Shown here one piece after another: positions 41,719-51,429 of a stretch of DNA of 64,000 bases; within the stretch, counting starts at the first letter, position 1, and each line of letters starts with the position of its first letter. This DNA comes from Pseudorhodobacter sp. PARRP1 (lineage in GTDB: Bacteria > Pseudomonadota > Alphaproteobacteria > Rhodobacterales > Rhodobacteraceae). The notes beneath the pieces are model-generated. The model searched no databases. It was not told the DNA's origin and saw nothing but the letters and a program-made list of their open reading frames with translations. The position numbers were made by a program, and so were the translations under genes. Where the stretch lies: positions 372,001 to 436,000 of the forward strand of contig NKIU01000001.1 of assembly GCA_002256245.1 (NCBI GenBank), given 5' to 3'.

Positions 41719-43584
41719 ATGCGGCAGATCAGAGCGGGCTTGGTGGCAGTGCTGGCGTTTGGGGCAGGCACCGCTTGGGCGCAGGATGCCAAGATCATCG
41801 TCGCGCACGGGATTTCCACCTTTGGCACGCTGAAATACCCCGCCGATTTCAAACATCTGGATTATGTGAACCCCGATGCGCCGAAAGGTGGCGAGATTTC
41901 CGAATGGGCACCGGGCACGTTTGACAGCGTGAACCCCTATTCGGTGAAGGGGGTTGCGGCGGTGGCCTCGTCGATCTTTTACGAAAGCATCCTCGTCAGC
42001 CCCACCGATGAAATCGGTGCGGCCTATTGTCTGATGTGCGAGACGATGGAGTATCCTGAAGATCGCTCTTGGGTGATTTTCCACCTGCGGCATGATGTGA
42101 AATTCTCGGACGGCAGCCCGATGACGGCGGCTGATGTGGTGTTCAGCTACGAGATGTTCCGCGACAAGGGCATTGCGGAATACCGCTCCGTCTTTAACCA
42201 GAAATTCCAGTCGGTTGAGGCGTTGGACGACTACACGGTCAAGTTCGTCTTCACCCCCGGCACGCCGTTCCGCGATATGCCCGCGATTGCTGGCAGCCTG
42301 ACCATCATGTCGAAGGCGGATTACGAGGGCAACAAGCGCGATCTGGAAGACAGCACGTTGAAGCCTTTCCTTGGCACCAGCCCCTATGTGCTGGACAGCC
42401 TGAAACCCGGCCAGCAGATCATCTACAAACGCAACCCGGATTATTGGGGCGCGAACCACCCGCTGAGCATCGGGCAGAACAATTTCGACCGCATCCGCTA
42501 TGAATATTTCGGCGACGATACGGCGGCGTTTGAGGCGTTCAAGACCGGGATCTACACCTTCCGGCAAGAGAATTCCTCCAAGCAATGGGCGACGGGCTAT
42601 CAGTTCAGCAACCTCAGCAACGGCTCGGTGATCAAGACCGAATTGCCGAACGGAAATATCGCCTCGGGTCAGGGGTTTCTGTTGAACCTGCGGCGCGAGA
42701 AATTCCAGGACCCGCGCGTGCGCGAGGCGATCGGGTTGATGTTCAACTTTGAATGGTCGAACCAGACGCTGTTCTATGGCCTTTACAGCCGGATCAATTC
42801 GATCTGGGAAAACACCCAGATGGCCGCCAAGGGTGCGCCAAGTGCGGCTGAAGTAGCACTTTTGAAGCCATTGGTGGATGAGGGCCTGCTGGATGCGTCG
42901 ATTTTGACCGACGATGCGGTGATGGGCTCAGTGTCCACCTCGGAAAAGGGGATGGACCGGGGCAATCTGCGCAAAGCCTCGAAACTGCTGGACGAAGCCG
43001 GTTGGGAAGTGGGCGCAGACGGCATCCGCCGCAATGCCAAGGGTGAAACGCTGAAAGTTGATTTCCTCGAAGACACCCCCAGCTTTGAGCGCGTGATCAG
43101 CCCCTATGTCGAAAACCTGCGCGCGCTCGGCATCGACGCATCGCTCAACATGATCGACCCCGCGCAGATGAGCCAGCGCACCGATCCGCCGAATTTCGAT
43201 TTCGACGTGATTTCGGGCAATGCGGTGAACGGCGGATACGAGCCGGGCGGCGAGTTGAAGCAGGCCTATGCCTCTGTCACCAAAGACAATTCCACCCGCA
43301 ACCGGGCGGGCTTTGCCAATCCGGCGGTGGATAAGCTGCTGGATATGGTCGAGGGCGCGAAAACCCGTGAGGAGTTGGACACCGTGGTCAGCGCCCTCGA
43401 CCGGGTGCTGCGGGCGCAACGGTTCTGGATTCCGGGCTGGTTCAACGACCAGTATTTCGTCGCCTACTACGACCAATACGACCACCCCGCCACCCTGCCG
43501 CCCTATGCCTTGGGAGAGCTGTCGTTCTGGTGGTATGACCAAGGCAAGGCCGACAAGCTGAAAGCCGCGGGCGTGTTGAAATAG
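41719..43584 (+). CDS. yejA: Oligopeptide ABC transporter substrate-binding protein (YejA-like)
   Basis: Family 5 solute-binding protein of 621 residues with signal peptide MRQIRAGLVAVLAFGAGTAWA. Its length and segments such as FKHLDYVNPDAPKGGEISEW and GTFDSVNPYSVKG are those of YejA, the binding protein for microcin C-like and other N-formylated or modified peptides. The ATG at 41719 begins the signal peptide; the upstream open frame overlaps the cytochrome gene and is not real. The yejB start codon follows its stop codon directly, giving a complete yejABEF operon. Uptake of oligopeptides, and possibly sensitivity to peptide antibiotics, is the likely role. Confidence 0.92.
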   Translation: MRQIRAGLVAVLAFGAGTAWAQDAKIIVAHGISTFGTLKYPADFKHLDYVNPDAPKGGEISEWAPGTFDSVNPYSVKGVAAVASSIFYESILVSPTDEIGAAYCLMCETMEYPEDRSWVIFHLRHDVKFSDGSPMTAADVVFSYEMFRDKGIAEYRSVFNQKFQSVEALDDYTVKFVFTPGTPFRDMPAIAGSLTIMSKADYEGNKRDLEDSTLKPFLGTSPYVLDSLKPGQQIIYKRNPDYWGANHPLSIGQNNFDRIRYEYFGDDTAAFEAFKTGIYTFRQENSSKQWATGYQFSNLSNGSVIKTELPNGNIASGQGFLLNLRREKFQDPRVREAIGLMFNFEWSNQTLFYGLYSRINSIWENTQMAAKGAPSAAEVALLKPLVDEGLLDASILTDDAVMGSVSTSEKGMDRGNLRKASKLLDEAGWEVGADGIRRNAKGETLKVDFLEDTPSFERVISPYVENLRALGIDASLNMIDPAQMSQRTDPPNFDFDVISGNAVNGGYEPGGELKQAYASVTKDNSTRNRAGFANPAVDKLLDMVEGAKTREELDTVVSALDRVLRAQRFWIPGWFNDQYFVAYYDQYDHPATLPPYALGELSFWWYDQGKADKLKAAGVLK

Positions 43585-44736
43585 ATGCTGGCCTATATCC
43601 TTCGGCGGCTGATTTTGGTGATCCCGACGCTGCTCGGCATCATGGTGGTCAACTTTGCGCTGACGCAATTCGTCCCCGGCGGTCCGTTCGACCAGATTGA
43701 GGCGCGGATGCAAGGCTCGGGCGATTCCATCGGGGCTGTCAGCGGTGCGGCGGGCGCAGATGCGGGCACCGATGCCGAAGGCGGCAAGGGTTACGTCGGC
43801 GCGCGGGGGCTTCCGCCCGAGTTCCGCGCCAAGCTGGAGGTTGAATTCGGCTTTGCCCGCTTCATCTGCCCCGCAGGCTATGAGGGCACGCTGCTGCAAC
43901 AGGCCAAAGACTGCCAGAAGGAAATGATCCCGGCCTACGAGCGATTTTTCATCATGATGGGGAAATTCATCCGCTTTGATTTCGGCCAAAGCTATTTCCG
44001 TTCCGAAAGCGTGATGGGTCTGGTGGCCGAAAAGCTGCCGGTGTCGATCACTTTGGGGCTGTGGTCCACCCTGCTCGCCTACCTGATCTCGATCCCCTTG
44101 GGCATCCGCAAAGCCGTCAGCGATGGCTCGCGCTTTGACAGTTGGACAAGCGGCGTGATCATCGCCGCCTATGCGATCCCCGGACTGTTGGTGGCGGTGA
44201 TGCTGTTGGTGTTGTTCGCCGGTGGGTCGTATTGGAAGATTTTCCCGCTGCGCGGCCTCACCTCGGACAATTTCGATCAGTTGTCGCTGCTGGGCAAGGT
44301 CGGAGATTACCTGTGGCACATCACCCTTCCGGTGATCGCCAGCACGATTTCGTCGTTTGCGACGCTGACCCTGCTGACCAAGAACAGCTTTCTGGATGAG
44401 ATCAAAAAGCAATACGTGATGACCGCCCGCGCCAAGGGATTGTCGGAACGGCGGGTGCTTTATGGCCACGTGTTCCGCAACGCCATGCTGATCGTGATTG
44501 CTGGCTTTCCGGCCTTGTTCATCGGGGTGTTTTTCGGCGGCAGTCTGATCATCGAGAATATTTTCAGCTTGGACGGTCTGGGCCAGCTTGGGTTTAAGTC
44601 AGCGGTGGAACGCGATTATCCGGTGATCTTTGGCACGCTGTTCGCCTTTGGCCTGATGGGGCTGGTGGTCGGCATCCTGTCGGATCTGATGTATGTCTGG
44701 GTCGATCCCCGCATTGATTTTGAGCGGAGGGGCTGA
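43585..44736 (+). CDS. yejB: Oligopeptide ABC transporter permease (YejB-like)
   Basis: A 383-residue inner-membrane permease starting immediately after the yejA stop codon. It begins with the DppB-type helix ([21 protein letters not shown]) and contains a long periplasmic section (about residues 35-130) seen in YejB. The EAA loop motif, [20 protein letters not shown], lies near residue 280 and contacts the ATPase. It works as a heterodimer with YejE. The last base of its stop codon is the first base of the yejE ATG, so translation is coupled. Confidence 0.93.
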   Translation: MLAYILRRLILVIPTLLGIMVVNFALTQFVPGGPFDQIEARMQGSGDSIGAVSGAAGADAGTDAEGGKGYVGARGLPPEFRAKLEVEFGFARFICPAGYEGTLLQQAKDCQKEMIPAYERFFIMMGKFIRFDFGQSYFRSESVMGLVAEKLPVSITLGLWSTLLAYLISIPLGIRKAVSDGSRFDSWTSGVIIAAYAIPGLLVAVMLLVLFAGGSYWKIFPLRGLTSDNFDQLSLLGKVGDYLWHITLPVIASTISSFATLTLLTKNSFLDEIKKQYVMTARAKGLSERRVLYGHVFRNAMLIVIAGFPALFIGVFFGGSLIIENIFSLDGLGQLGFKSAVERDYPVIFGTLFAFGLMGLVVGILSDLMYVWVDPRIDFERRG

Positions 44737-45845
44737 TGGCTTTGTCCCCTTTGAACCAGCGCCGCTGGCGGAATTTCAAATCGAACAGGCGTGCCTATTG
44801 GTCTTTGCTGATCTTCGCAGCGCTGTTCGGGCTTTCGCTGTTTGCCGAAGTGCTGGCGAATGATCGCCCGCTGCTGGTGCAATATCGCGGCGAATGGCGG
44901 ATGCCGTTTCTCAAGTTCTACACCGAGACAGACTTTGGCGGCGATTTCAAAACCGAGGCGAATTACAAAGCGCCCGAGGTGCAGTGCCTGATCGTCACCG
45001 GCGGCGTGGTCGATTGCTTTGATACGCCCGAGGATATCATGGCGGCGGTGGATGCGGGCACCTATCAAGCCGAAGGCTTTGAAAAGGGCCGCATCGTCTG
45101 GCCGTTGATCCCCTATTCCTACAATACGATCAATGACTTGGGCGGTAAGGCCGCCCCATCTGCCCCCGATGCGCAGCACTGGCTGGGCACCGATGACACC
45201 AGCCGCGATGTGCTGGCGCGGGTGATCTATGGCTTCCGGCTGTCGGTGGCGTTTGCGCTGATCGTGACGGTTCTCACCTCGGTTCTGGGCATCGCGGCAG
45301 GCGCGGTGCAGGGCTATTTCGGCGGCAAGGTCGATCTGATCTTTCAGCGCGTGCTGGAGATTTGGGGCGGCACGCCGGATCTTTACGTGATCATCATCGT
45401 GTTTTCGGTCTGGCAGCGCAGTTTCTGGGTGCTGATCCTGCTGATGATCGCCTTTGGCTGGACACGGCTGATCGGCATCGTGCGGGCCGAATTCCTGCGG
45501 GCGCGGAATTTCGAATATGTGAGGGCCGCCAAGGCCTTGGGCGTGTCCGACTTCACGATCATCGTGCGGCACGTGTTGCCGAATGCGATGGTGGCGACGC
45601 TGACCATGCTGCCGTTTGTTGTCTCGGGCGCCATCGGCTCATTGGCGGCGCTGGATTATCTGGGGTTTGGGTTGCCTGCCTCGTTGCCGAGTTTGGGACA
45701 GCTTTCCCGGCAAGCGCAGCAGAATTTGCAGATGCCCTCGCTGGCCTTCACCGCGTTTTTCACCTTTGCCATCATGCTGTCGCTGCTGGTCTTCATCTTT
45801 GAAGGCGTGCGCGATGCGTTTGACCCCAGAAAGACCTTTCAATGA
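44736..45845 (+). CDS. yejE: Oligopeptide ABC transporter permease (YejE-like)
   Basis: A 369-residue permease partner of YejB. An N-terminal OppC_N-type helix (YWSLLIFAALFGLSLFAEV) precedes a long periplasmic region, then the transport domain with the EAA motif FEYVRAAKALGVSDFTIIVR near residue 255. The sequence WLGTDDTSRDVLARVIYG is typical of DppC/OppC-type permeases. It overlaps yejB by one base and yejF by four (ATGA). Confidence 0.93.
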   Translation: MALSPLNQRRWRNFKSNRRAYWSLLIFAALFGLSLFAEVLANDRPLLVQYRGEWRMPFLKFYTETDFGGDFKTEANYKAPEVQCLIVTGGVVDCFDTPEDIMAAVDAGTYQAEGFEKGRIVWPLIPYSYNTINDLGGKAAPSAPDAQHWLGTDDTSRDVLARVIYGFRLSVAFALIVTVLTSVLGIAAGAVQGYFGGKVDLIFQRVLEIWGGTPDLYVIIIVFSVWQRSFWVLILLMIAFGWTRLIGIVRAEFLRARNFEYVRAAKALGVSDFTIIVRHVLPNAMVATLTMLPFVVSGAIGSLAALDYLGFGLPASLPSLGQLSRQAQQNLQMPSLAFTAFFTFAIMLSLLVFIFEGVRDAFDPRKTFQ

Positions 45846-47440
45846 ATCCGGTGTTGGAGGTTGCGGGGCTGAACATCGGTTTCCGTCAGGATGGCCGGGA
45901 TGTCTCGGCTGTGCGCGGGGTCAGTTTCACCGTCGGCAAGGGCGAAACCGTGGCGTTGGTGGGCGAGAGCGGTTCGGGCAAGTCGGTCACCGCTTTGTCC
46001 ACCGTGGGGCTGCTGCCCGATAGCGCCAAGGTGACAGGCTCGGTCAGGTATCTGGGCCAGGAAATGATCGGCGCAAGTCAGGCCCAGTTGCGGGCGGTGC
46101 GCGGCAATGACATCAGTTTCATCTTTCAGGAACCGATGACCAGCCTGAACCCGCTGCACACGATTGAGCGGCAGTTGGCGGAAAGTCTGTCGCTGCACCA
46201 AGGGCTTAATGGCGCTGCCGCCCGCGCGCGCAGTCTGGAGTTGCTCGATAAGGTCGGCATCCGCGACGCGGAAAGCCGCCTCTCCGCCTATCCACACCAG
46301 TTGTCGGGCGGGCAAAGGCAGCGCGTGATGATCGCGATGGCGCTGGCGAATGGGCCGGAACTTCTGGTGGCGGATGAGCCTACCACGGCCTTGGACGTAA
46401 CGATTCAGGCGCAGATTCTCGCACTTCTGGCTGATCTGAAAAAGACCGAAGGCCTTTCCCTTTTGTTCATCACCCACGATCTTGGCATCGTGCGCCGCAT
46501 CGCCGACCGGGTTTGCGTGATGCAGGGCGGTGAGATTGTCGAACAGGGGCCAACGGCGGACATCTTCGCCAACCCTGCGCATCCCTATACGCAAAAACTG
46601 CTGGCGGCAGAGCCGCAGGGCCGCCCCGATCCGGTGCCCGCCGACGCGCCCGTGGTGGCCGAGACCCAACATCTGCGGGTGTGGTTTCCCATCCACGCCG
46701 GCTTTCTGCGCAAGGTCGTCGGCCATGTCAAAGCGGTGAACGACGCAAGCCTGACGGTGCGCGCGGGCGAAACCCTTGGTATTGTGGGCGAATCCGGCTC
46801 GGGCAAGACCACGCTGGCGCTGGCAATGTTGCGGCTGATCGACAGCACCGGGCGGATTGCGGTGCTGAGCCGCGACATTCAGAACCTTGCGCCCAAGGCG
46901 ATGCGCGACCGTCGCCGCGACATGCAGATCGTGTTCCAAGACCCCTACGGCAGCCTGTCACCGCGCATGACCGTGGCCGAAATCATCGCGGAAGGCTTGG
47001 GCGTGCATGGGCTAGAGCCGGGCCGCAACCGCGCCGAGATGGTCGCCGAGATCATGGCCGAGGTTGGTCTTGATCCGGCCACCTCTGCCCGCTACCCGCA
47101 CGAGTTTTCCGGCGGCCAGAAGCAGCGCATCGCCATCGCCCGCGCGATGATCCTGCGTCCGAAACTGGTGCTGCTGGACGAACCCACCAGCGCCTTGGAT
47201 ATGACCGTGCAGGTGCAGATCGTTGACCTTTTGCGCGATTTGCAGCGCAAATGGGGGCTTGCCTATATCTTCATCAGCCATGATCTGCGGGTGATCCGCG
47301 CGCTTGCGCATAAGGTGATGGTGATGAAAAATGGCGATGTGGTCGAGGCGGGCACGGGTGCCGATCTGTTCGCCAATCCGCAAACCGACTACACCCGCGC
47401 GTTGATGGCGGCAGCTTTCGGAGATAACCTGCGGCCATGA
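45842..47440 (+). CDS. yejF: Oligopeptide ABC transporter ATP-binding protein with two ATPase domains (YejF-like)
   Basis: A 532-residue cytoplasmic ATPase made of two fused ABC domains. The first has Walker [12 protein letters not shown] (about residue 42), signature LSGGQRQRV and Walker [13 protein letters not shown]. The second has [20 protein letters not shown] and [12 protein letters not shown]. It provides both ATPase halves for the YejB/YejE channel. The start overlaps yejE and the stop overlaps the following glycosyltransferase gene (ATGA), so all five genes are likely made from one transcript. Confidence 0.95.
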   Translation: MNPVLEVAGLNIGFRQDGRDVSAVRGVSFTVGKGETVALVGESGSGKSVTALSTVGLLPDSAKVTGSVRYLGQEMIGASQAQLRAVRGNDISFIFQEPMTSLNPLHTIERQLAESLSLHQGLNGAAARARSLELLDKVGIRDAESRLSAYPHQLSGGQRQRVMIAMALANGPELLVADEPTTALDVTIQAQILALLADLKKTEGLSLLFITHDLGIVRRIADRVCVMQGGEIVEQGPTADIFANPAHPYTQKLLAAEPQGRPDPVPADAPVVAETQHLRVWFPIHAGFLRKVVGHVKAVNDASLTVRAGETLGIVGESGSGKTTLALAMLRLIDSTGRIAVLSRDIQNLAPKAMRDRRRDMQIVFQDPYGSLSPRMTVAEIIAEGLGVHGLEPGRNRAEMVAEIMAEVGLDPATSARYPHEFSGGQKQRIAIARAMILRPKLVLLDEPTSALDMTVQVQIVDLLRDLQRKWGLAYIFISHDLRVIRALAHKVMVMKNGDVVEAGTGADLFANPQTDYTRALMAAAFGDNLRP

Positions 47441-48690
47441 AAATCCTGTTCGTGCATCAGAATTTCCCCGGCCAATTCCTGCATCTGGCCCCCGAACTGG
47501 CCGCGCGCGGGCATGATTGCATGGCGCTGACCGATGCCAGCAACACCCGCGCCTCACCGATTCCGCTGGCCAAATACACCCACAAGCCCGAGGCCGTGGA
47601 CCCCGCCGCCACCCGTCTGGGCCGCAACTACACCACGATGAGCGACCGGGGCGTGACTGTGGCCCGCGCAGCCCAAGCGATGCGCGCCAAGGGCTATGTG
47701 CCGGATGCGATCTTCGGCCATTCCGGCTGGGGTGAGACGCTTTTCCTGAAAGAAGTCTGGCCCGAAGCCAAGCTGATCGTCTATGCCGAGTTCTACTATC
47801 GCGGGCGCGGCGCGGATGTCGGCTTTGACCGCGAATTTAGCGAGCCGAATTTCGATCAGGTGATGATCGCCCAGGGCCGCGCCACCTATCTGGGCCAGGC
47901 CTTGGCCCATGCCGATGCGGGCCTGTCGCCGACCGAATGGCAGGCCTCGACCTACCCCGACCCGCTGCGCCGGATGATCACGGTGATCCACGACGGCGTG
48001 GATACCAGCGGCATGGCCCCAGACCCTCAGGCGCGCTTCAGCTTGCCGAATGGCCGCGTGGTCACACCGGGGGATGAGGTTTTGACCTTCGTGAACCGCA
48101 ATCTGGAACCTTACCGCGGCTATCACACCTTCATGCGCGCGCTGCCTGCGGTGATGGCGGCGCGACCCAGCGCGCAGGTGGTGATCGTGGGCGGCGATGA
48201 AGTGTCTTATGGCGCGGCCCCCAAGGGCGAAAAGGGCTGGAAAAAACGCTTCCTGTCGGAAGTGCGCGACCGTCTGGACCTAAGCCGCGTGCATTTCATG
48301 GGCAAGGTGCCCTACCCCGATTTCGTGGCGCTGATGAAGGTCAGCCGCGCCCATGCTTACCTCACCTATCCGTTCGTTTTGTCATGGTCGATGATCGAGG
48401 CGATGGCGGCGGGCTGCCATATCATCGGCTCGGCCACCAAACCGGTGATGGAGGCTTTGGAGCATGGCAAGACCGGCACTTTGGTCGATTTCTTCGACGT
48501 GCCGGGGTGGTCGGCGGCGATGATTGAAGCGCTGGCACACCCGGAACGCTTTACCGCGATGCGGGCAGCGGCGCGCAAAGTGGCGTTGGAACGCTATGAT
48601 CTGCGCGCCAACTGCCTGCCGCGTATGGTGCAATTCGTCGAAGGCTTTGCACCCCAAGCGGACGCAGCGCCGCCGCCGCTCCGGACTTGA
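47437..48690 (+). CDS. Glycosyltransferase family 4 protein coupled to the yej operon
   Basis: A 417-residue GT-B glycosyltransferase. The N-terminal domain begins [20 protein letters not shown], and the donor-binding C-terminal domain has VLTFVNRNLEPYRGYHTFMRA and SMIEAMAAGCHIIGS with the conserved Glu for a nucleotide sugar. No membrane segment or signal peptide is seen. It begins by overlapping the yejF stop, which is unusual because yej operons normally end at yejF. The last codons (PPPLRT) and the TGA stop lie inside a GGATCAAG palindromic repeat, so the repeat has set the C-terminus. Acceptor and sugar are unknown. Confidence 0.87.
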   Translation: MKILFVHQNFPGQFLHLAPELAARGHDCMALTDASNTRASPIPLAKYTHKPEAVDPAATRLGRNYTTMSDRGVTVARAAQAMRAKGYVPDAIFGHSGWGETLFLKEVWPEAKLIVYAEFYYRGRGADVGFDREFSEPNFDQVMIAQGRATYLGQALAHADAGLSPTEWQASTYPDPLRRMITVIHDGVDTSGMAPDPQARFSLPNGRVVTPGDEVLTFVNRNLEPYRGYHTFMRALPAVMAARPSAQVVIVGGDEVSYGAAPKGEKGWKKRFLSEVRDRLDLSRVHFMGKVPYPDFVALMKVSRAHAYLTYPFVLSWSMIEAMAAGCHIIGSATKPVMEALEHGKTGTLVDFFDVPGWSAAMIEALAHPERFTAMRAAARKVALERYDLRANCLPRMVQFVEGFAPQADAAPPPLRT

Positions 48691-48694
48691 TCCG
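48676..48694. repeat. GGATCAAG palindromic repeat, copy 4, containing a stop codon
   Basis: CTCCGGACTTGATCCGGAG; the TGA of the glycosyltransferase gene is within it (48688-48690). With copy 5 it makes a larger inverted pair between convergent genes. Confidence 0.85.
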
Positions 48695-48714
48695 GAGCCT
48701 CACCTTATACGCAG

Positions 48715-48733
48715 AGGCCCCGGATCAAGTCCG
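48715..48733. repeat. GGATCAAG palindromic repeat, copy 5
   Basis: CCCCGGATCAAGTCCGGGG followed by CGGCG, facing copy 4 across a 20-bp spacer, just before the end of hemN. The pair could terminate both convergent transcripts. Confidence 0.85.
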
Positions 48734-48748
48734 GGGCGGCGTAGATCG

Positions 48749-50104
48749 CTATACCGCCGCCGAATGTTTCGCGCGGGCGTGGTCGTAGGCGTCAAACATC
48801 CGCGCCACCATCCGGGTCAGCGGGCGGCTGGTTTCGGGAATCGAAAGCCCCGCGGCATCCAGCACCAGCATCTGCGGGAACGCAGCGGCGGCACTTGTCA
48901 GCAACGCATCCAACTGTTCGGGCGTGACCGCAAAATCGCGCAAAATCTCGGCCCGGTTGATGTGGAAATCGCACATCAACGCCTCGATCAGCCGCCCGCG
49001 CAAGCCGTCCTCTCCGGCAAAGGCATGGCCGCGCTCGGTCGAAAACTGCCCCGCCCGGATCGCCTTGGTATGGGCCGCTGTGGCGGGCGCGTTTTGCGCA
49101 TAGCCCTGCGGAAAGCGCGAGATCGACGACGCCCCCAGCCCGATCAGAATCGGCGAGGTATCATCAGTATAGCCCTGAAAATTCCGCCGCAGCCTGCCCG
49201 CCTTGGCCGCCTGCGCCATGCTGTCGGTGGGCTTGGCGAAATGGTCGATGCCGATTTCGGCGTAGCCATCCGCCACAAACATCTGCCGCGCGACCTCGAA
49301 CAGATCCAGCCGTTCCTCGGGTGTGGGCATCGCGTCTGACGGGATCATCTGCTGGCGGCGGCTCATCCACGGCACATGGGCGTAGCCGTAAAGCGCCACG
49401 CGGTCAGGCGACAACGCCAGCAACTTTTGCACCGAATCGGCAATGCGCGCCGGGGTCTGATGCGGCAGACCGTAAAGAATGTCGGCGTTCAGGCTGGCCA
49501 CACCCCGCGCGCGGATCATCTGCGCCACGGCGAGGGTCGTCTCATACGGCTGTTCGCGGCCAATCGCGGTTTGAATTTCCGGGTCAAAATCCTGCACCCC
49601 GATCGAGGCGCGGTTCATCCCCGCCGCCACCAGCGCATCCAGCCTTGGGGCGTCAATCTCCATCGGGTCAATCTCGACCGAGAACGTGCCACCCTCGGCC
49701 ATCGGGGCCACATCGAAAATCTGCGCCGCCAGATCGCGGATCAGTTCAGGGGCAAGCATCGTGGGTGTGCCCCCGCCCCAATGCAGCTTGGCCAAGCGGA
49801 TGCCGGGGGGCAAACGCTCGCGCAGAAGCTCAATTTCGGCTTTCAGCACACGGGCATAGGCCCGCACCGGATCATCCGAGACGGTGCCCTGCGTGCGGCA
49901 AGCGCAGAACCAACACAGGCGGCGGCAAAATGGCACGTGGATATACAGCGAAACCTCGGTGCCCGCCGGGATAGCGGTGATCCAGCGCGTGAAATCGGCA
50001 GGCCCCACTGCCCCGCTGAACTGCGGCGCGGTCGGATAGCTGGTGTAGCGGGGCACGCGCGCGTCAAAAAGACCGAGGTGCATCAGTTGCGAATGGAGTG
50101 TCAT
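48749..50104 (-). CDS. hemN: Oxygen-independent coproporphyrinogen III oxidase
   Basis: Radical-SAM enzyme of 451 residues for anaerobic heme and chlorophyll precursor synthesis (coproporphyrinogen III to protoporphyrinogen IX). The cluster motif CRRLCWFC (CxxxCxxC) lies near residue 61, preceded by SLYIHVPF. HemN-specific segments are VPRYTSYPTAPQFSGAV at the start and NADILYGLPHQTPARI. It is divergent from fnrL, and an FNR box lies between them, so low-oxygen activation by FnrL is expected, as known for the Rhodobacter homologue. A second in-frame ATG at 50083 could be the true start, leaving room for a transcription start 40 bases from the box. Confidence 0.96.
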   Translation of the reverse strand: MTLHSQLMHLGLFDARVPRYTSYPTAPQFSGAVGPADFTRWITAIPAGTEVSLYIHVPFCRRLCWFCACRTQGTVSDDPVRAYARVLKAEIELLRERLPPGIRLAKLHWGGGTPTMLAPELIRDLAAQIFDVAPMAEGGTFSVEIDPMEIDAPRLDALVAAGMNRASIGVQDFDPEIQTAIGREQPYETTLAVAQMIRARGVASLNADILYGLPHQTPARIADSVQKLLALSPDRVALYGYAHVPWMSRRQQMIPSDAMPTPEERLDLFEVARQMFVADGYAEIGIDHFAKPTDSMAQAAKAGRLRRNFQGYTDDTSPILIGLGASSISRFPQGYAQNAPATAAHTKAIRAGQFSTERGHAFAGEDGLRGRLIEALMCDFHINRAEILRDFAVTPEQLDALLTSAAAAFPQMLVLDAAGLSIPETSRPLTRMVARMFDAYDHARAKHSAAV

Positions 50105-50138
50105 GCGCGTAACCTGTCAGCGTGCGTGGGTGGATGCC

Positions 50139-50152
50139 TTGACCCAGATCAA
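50139..50152. promoter_or_regulatory. FNR-type binding site between hemN and fnrL
   Basis: TTGACCCAGATCAA matches the FNR/FnrL consensus TTGAT-N4-ATCAA at 9 of 10 specified positions. It is 22 bp before fnrL and 34 bp before hemN. It probably activates hemN and gives autoregulation of fnrL under low oxygen. Confidence 0.8.
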
Positions 50153-50174
50153 CCCTCCCATCGAAAGGCTGGAC

Positions 50175-50918
50175 ATGTCGCATCTTGACCCGAAACTCGC
50201 TGACCTCAAATGCGGCAGCTGCCCGATCCGCCACCGCGCCGTTTGTGCCCGCTGCGAGGCCGATGAGTTGCAACAGCTTGAGGCGATCAAATATTACCGC
50301 AGCTTTGAGGCTGGGCAGCCGGTGATCTGGTCGGGCGACCGGATGGAATTTGTGGCATCGGTGGTGACAGGCATCGCGACATTGACCCAGACGATGGAGG
50401 ATGGGCGGCGGCAGATGGTGGGCTTGTTGCTGCCGTCAGATTTCGTCGGCCGTCCGGGGCGCGCGACGGCGGCTTATGATGTGACCGCCACCACCGATCT
50501 GGTGATGTGCTGCTTTCGCAAGAAGCCGTTTGAAGATCTGATGGCCTCTACCCCCCATATCGCGCAGCGTTTGCTGGAGATGACGCTGGATGAATTGGAC
50601 GCCGCGCGCGAATGGATGCTGCTTTTGGGCCGCAAGACCGCGCGCGAGAAGATCGCCTCGCTGCTGGCGATCATCGCGCGGCGCAATGCGTCGCTCCGGG
50701 CCGCCAATACGGGCGGGGTGCGTTTTGATCTGCCGCTGACACGTGAGGAGATGGCCGATTATCTGGGGCTGACGCTGGAAACCGTAAGCCGGCAAATGTC
50801 GAGCCTGAAACGCGAAGGCGTGATCGTGCTGGAGGGCAAACGACACGTGATCGTGCCCGATCTGGATCGTTTGCTGGAAGAAACCGGGGATGATTCCGAT
50901 GGCGGGATGCTGAACTGA
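50175..50918 (+). CDS. fnrL: Oxygen-sensing Crp/Fnr-family regulator FnrL
   Basis: A 247-residue regulator. N-terminal cysteines C13, C16, C24 and C27, with C112/C113 further on, provide ligands for an oxygen-labile 4Fe-4S cluster. The effector domain is a cyclic-nucleotide-binding-like barrel, and the C-terminal helix-turn-helix reads YLGLTLETVSRQMSSLKREG, where E, S and R are the residues that contact TTGAT half-sites. The ATG at 50175 begins the known FnrL N-terminus; an upstream start at 50103 would run through the FNR box. It controls respiratory and tetrapyrrole genes at low oxygen, here with a site shared with hemN. Confidence 0.95.
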   Translation: MSHLDPKLADLKCGSCPIRHRAVCARCEADELQQLEAIKYYRSFEAGQPVIWSGDRMEFVASVVTGIATLTQTMEDGRRQMVGLLLPSDFVGRPGRATAAYDVTATTDLVMCCFRKKPFEDLMASTPHIAQRLLEMTLDELDAAREWMLLLGRKTAREKIASLLAIIARRNASLRAANTGGVRFDLPLTREEMADYLGLTLETVSRQMSSLKREGVIVLEGKRHVIVPDLDRLLEETGDDSDGGMLN

Positions 50919-51016
50919 ACTCCCACGCGGGACCTTTTGGAAACGTTTGAAAACAATGGGTTGACCCTGTCGCATTCACAGTTTCTTAATCCTTCACCCG
51001 CAACGCAGGACACCCC

Positions 51017-51412
51017 ATGCCACAACCGCCAGATCCGGAACAGCCCAGTGGTGCCTTGACCCTGCGCACGCTGACGATGCCGCGCGATGTGAACAACAAC
51101 GGCGACATTTTCGGCGGTTGGGTTCTCAGCCAGATGGACATGGCGGCGGGCATCGTCGCGTCGGCGCGCGCACATGGCCGCGTGGCCACGGTGGCGATTG
51201 ACGCGATGCAATTCATCCGCCCGGTCAAGGTGGGCGACGTGCTGTGTATCTACGTAAGCATCGCGCGCGAAGGCCGCACGTCGATGGGTTTGCAGATCGA
51301 GGCCTGGGTGCTGCGCAACCGCCAAGAGCAGCGCGAAAAGGTCACCCATGGTCTGTTCACCTTTGTGGCCATTGACGACGCAGGTAAACCCCGCCCGCTG
51401 CCGCCCGCATAA
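51017..51412 (+). CDS. Acyl-CoA thioesterase, YciA type
   Basis: A 131-residue hotdog-fold thioesterase. The active-site segment DVNNNGDIFGGWVLSQMDMAAG, with the conserved Asn/Asp and GGW motif, is characteristic of the YciA/BACH group. It is followed by VATVAIDAMQFIRPVKVGDVL. It would hydrolyse medium-length acyl-CoAs in the cytoplasm. It lies 98 bp after fnrL on the same strand and ends at a strong terminator, so it may have its own promoter. Confidence 0.93.
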   Translation: MPQPPDPEQPSGALTLRTLTMPRDVNNNGDIFGGWVLSQMDMAAGIVASARAHGRVATVAIDAMQFIRPVKVGDVLCIYVSIAREGRTSMGLQIEAWVLRNRQEQREKVTHGLFTFVAIDDAGKPRPLPPA

Positions 51413-51429
51413 AACGCAAGTTTGAACGC

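Noticed and set aside
42928-44469. A 513-codon open frame on the minus strand
   Set aside because: It is antisense to yejA and yejB and has shadow composition.
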